Positions 5,929 through 6,884 of a stretch of 6,884 nucleotides of DNA are shown here, piece by piece. A program made the translations under genes and the position numbers. Where the stretch lies: contig NATJ01000053.1 of assembly GCA_002085305.1 (NCBI GenBank), forward strand, positions 1 through 6,884, written 5' to 3'. This DNA is from Epsilonproteobacteria bacterium 4484_65 (lineage in GTDB: Bacteria; Campylobacterota; Campylobacteria; Campylobacterales; Sulfurovaceae). The first letter of the stretch is position 1, and every line of letters begins with the position of its first letter. The notes below the pieces were generated by a model. It was not told where the DNA came from and did not search any database. It was given only the letters and a program-made list of their open reading frames with translations.

Positions 5929-6438
5929 TTAAAGTCCCTTGAGTATTTTTTTACTGAGTTTAAGATCTTCATTATTCATGATACCGATACCTCTGTCTAA
6001 AACAGTCTGAGCAATCTCTTTTGCTTCTTTTAAAGAGTGCATCTTGTAAGTTCCACATTGATACTTATTAAGTTCTGGAATATCACTTTGTTTTTTAACT
6101 TTAAGTACATCTTTCATAGATTCTTTCCAAGCTTTGGCTACTTTTTTCTCACTTGGAGTCCCAAGAAGTGACATATAAAATCCTGTACGGCATCCCATAG
6201 GAGAAATATCAATGATCTCTACTTTTTTACCGTTAAGATGATCTCTCATAAATCCTGCAAAAAGATGCTCAAAGGTATGGATCCCTTTTTCTGATAAGAT
6301 CTCTTTATTAGGTACACAAAAACGAAGATCAAATACGGTAATGTCATCTCCACTTGGTGTACGCATAGTCTTAGCAACTCTTACTGCGGGAGCTATCATT
6401 TTTGTATGGTCTACTGTAAAACTGTCTAATAATGGCAT
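5929..6438 (-). CDS. luxS: S-ribosylhomocysteine lyase LuxS
   Basis: LuxS cleaves S-ribosylhomocysteine into homocysteine and 4,5-dihydroxy-2,3-pentanedione, the precursor of autoinducer-2. It thereby recycles the S-adenosylhomocysteine left by methyltransferases. The 169-residue protein has the hallmark HTFEH (54-58), giving metal ligands H54 and H58, general base E57, catalytic C83 in [10 protein letters not shown] (79-88), and third ligand C128 in [11 protein letters not shown]6 and R39 of the active site are also present, so the enzyme should be active. The start is supported by AAGGAAAT upstream and by the family N-terminus. It is the first gene of a compact three-gene operon with a hypothetical gene and mnmD, and has a promoter about 30 bp upstream. 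Whether the AI-2 by-product serves as a signal here cannot be judged. Confidence 0.98.
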   Translation of the reverse strand: MPLLDSFTVDHTKMIAPAVRVAKTMRTPSGDDITVFDLRFCVPNKEILSEKGIHTFEHLFAGFMRDHLNGKKVEIIDISPMGCRTGFYMSLLGTPSEKKVAKAWKESMKDVLKVKKQSDIPELNKYQCGTYKMHSLKEAKEIAQTVLDRGIGIMNNEDLKLSKKILKGL

Positions 6439-6466
6439 AGGTATTTCCTTAAATATATATTTTTTG

Positions 6467-6478
6467 ATTATAGCGAAA
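6467..6478 (-). promoter_or_regulatory. Promoter -10 region of luxS
   Basis: The minus strand reads TTTCGCTATAAT, with TATAAT at 6467-6472. The predicted start is near 6460, giving a leader of about 22 nt with AAGGAAAT before the ATG. A weak -35 candidate TTAACT lies 18 bp upstream (6491-6496). The same 12-base sequence precedes ribE. The short leader leaves no room for a SAM or SAH riboswitch. Confidence 0.65.
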
Positions 6479-6558
6479 GTTAGTAATGATAGTTAAGAAT
6501 TTAAAGATTTATTTTATTTTAGTGATAATCGTGTGTAAGATTTCGTGTTAGTCTGCTG

Positions 6559-6646
6559 TAGATTTGATCTAATGGCGTGAGTGGAGTGAGGGAGCATACT
6601 TGTCAGTATGTGACCGAATGGAACGAAGCCATTCGGTCAAAGATGC
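6559..6646. repeat. GC-richer block with three hairpins between luxS and the porB-like gene
   Basis: This lies in the 227-bp gene-free gap (6439-6665). From left to right it holds TAGAT-TTG-ATCTA (6559-6571), a purine-rich run GTGAGTGGAGTGAGGGAG, CATACT-TGTC-AGTATG (6595-6610), and directly next to it an 11-bp perfect stem (6611-6639). GCAT at 6594 and ATGC at 6643 could close the last two into one larger fold. The block is clearly richer in G and C than the AT-rich flank at 6481-6530. It could be a dispersed structured repeat, a small RNA, or a complex transcript end. No convincing protein is encoded. Confidence 0.5.
6611..6639 (-). terminator. Hairpin downstream of the porB-like gene
   Basis: TGACCGAATGG (6611-6621) and CCATTCGGTCA (6629-6639) form a perfect 11-bp stem with a 7-base loop, starting 26 bp after the porB-like stop codon. 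The position suits transcript termination or 3'-end protection. No U run follows on the minus strand, so it would be a non-standard terminator at best. Confidence 0.4.
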
Positions 6647-6665
6647 GGTAAAGTAACTCGAAAGA

Positions 6666-6884
6666 TTATATACGAGCTTCTTCGCGACGCTGTAGCATCT
6701 CCCAGTTTTTATCAATATCACCCTGGATCTGATCAATCACATGTCTATTCTCAGGCTTGAATAAGTGTTTATAACGCCCTTGAGCTCCAAGATAATCTTC
6801 TACTTTAAGAAGATTTTTTGGTCTGTAAAGAATATTAAGCTCATGAGAGTCAATAATTTCATAGAGTGGGAACATCAATGTATC
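6666..6884 (-). CDS. porB: 2-oxoacid:ferredoxin oxidoreductase beta subunit, C-terminal end (partial, porB-like)
   Basis: Only the last 72 codons are in the window; the frame is open to the right edge, so the gene starts outside. The segment ends PLYEIIDSHELNILYRPKN, then VEDYLGAQGRYKHLF, then a helical tail with IDKNWEMLQRREEARI. This matches the C-terminal extension of pyruvate:ferredoxin (flavodoxin) oxidoreductase beta subunits (the PFO_beta_C type), which follows the thiamine-diphosphate domain. In Campylobacterota the multi-subunit Por enzyme makes acetyl-CoA from pyruvate or runs in reverse for carbon fixation. The thiamine-binding core and cluster cysteines are not visible, so a 2-oxoglutarate or other 2-oxoacid enzyme is not excluded. 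As the distal gene of a por operon it is followed by a hairpin. Confidence 0.72.
   Translation of the reverse strand, partial: DTLMFPLYEIIDSHELNILYRPKNLLKVEDYLGAQGRYKHLFKPENRHVIDQIQGDIDKNWEMLQRREEARI

Noticed and set aside
5928..5972. Longer start of the small gene after luxS (116 residues)
   Set aside because: The extra 15 codons lie inside luxS in another frame, while the ATG at 5925-5927 has a well-placed AAGGGA and abuts the luxS stop.
6439..6466. SAM or SAH riboswitch in the luxS leader
   Set aside because: The leader after the TATAAT box is only about 22 nt, too short for any known aptamer of this kind.
6570..6665. Short open frames on the minus strand downstream of the porB-like stop, as a possible gene remnant
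   Set aside because: They are about 20-30 codons, lack a ribosome binding site and mainly read through the hairpin arms; no family resemblance was seen.
6876..6878. TTG as a start codon for the right-edge gene
   Set aside because: The frame stays open to the window edge and the product is the C-terminal end of a longer family, so the true start lies outside.
1..6884. CRISPR array, tRNA, rRNA, transposase or phage genes
   Set aside because: No regularly spaced direct repeats, RNA gene signatures or mobile-element proteins were seen on either strand.

Overview
The window reads as a chromosomal stretch from a member of the Campylobacterota (former Epsilonproteobacteria), most likely a Sulfurovum- or Sulfurimonas-like sulfur or hydrogen oxidiser. 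The evidence is an AT-rich genome, tightly packed genes, TATAAT -10 boxes without a clear -35 box, a petAB-type bc1 complex with a Tat-type Rieske protein, LuxS, and a separate beta subunit of a 2-oxoacid:ferredoxin oxidoreductase. The genus is inferred from overall protein character and was not tested by a search.

Left part (minus strand, 1-1892). The start of a cytochrome b gene (petB) runs off the left edge and follows the Rieske gene petA. Upstream of petA is a convincing promoter with an FNR/CRP-type palindrome centred 41.5 bp before the predicted start, the position of a class II activator site. A 12-bp perfect inverted repeat then separates the pet operon from a 284-residue protein with a GT-B/PseG-like look, which is the second gene of an mnmG transcript.

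Middle (1914-4847). mnmG (wobble-uridine tRNA modification, minus strand) and ribE (riboflavin synthase, plus strand) diverge. The 145-bp gap between them is dominated by a GC-rich 25-bp imperfect inverted repeat around an AT-rich loop that itself holds -10-like sequences. ribE overlaps a small cupin gene by one base.

Right part (minus strand, 4841-6884). luxS, a 101-residue unrecognised protein and a stand-alone MnmD-type tRNA methyltransferase form a compact operon (1-nt and 13-nt gaps). It collides tail to tail with the cupin gene, with a 7-bp overlap. A 227-bp gap upstream of luxS carries the luxS promoter and a GC-richer block with several hairpins. It is followed by the 3' end of a porB-like gene that enters from the right edge.

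How the genes fit together: MnmG and MnmD act on the same tRNA position (U34). MnmD makes S-adenosylhomocysteine, whose detoxification product is the substrate of LuxS, so the luxS operon joins a SAM consumer with a SAM-recycling enzyme. The bc1 complex and the 2-oxoacid oxidoreductase are core energy and carbon metabolism. Most of the window is housekeeping. The interesting parts are the regulatory and repeat elements and three small proteins of unknown role.
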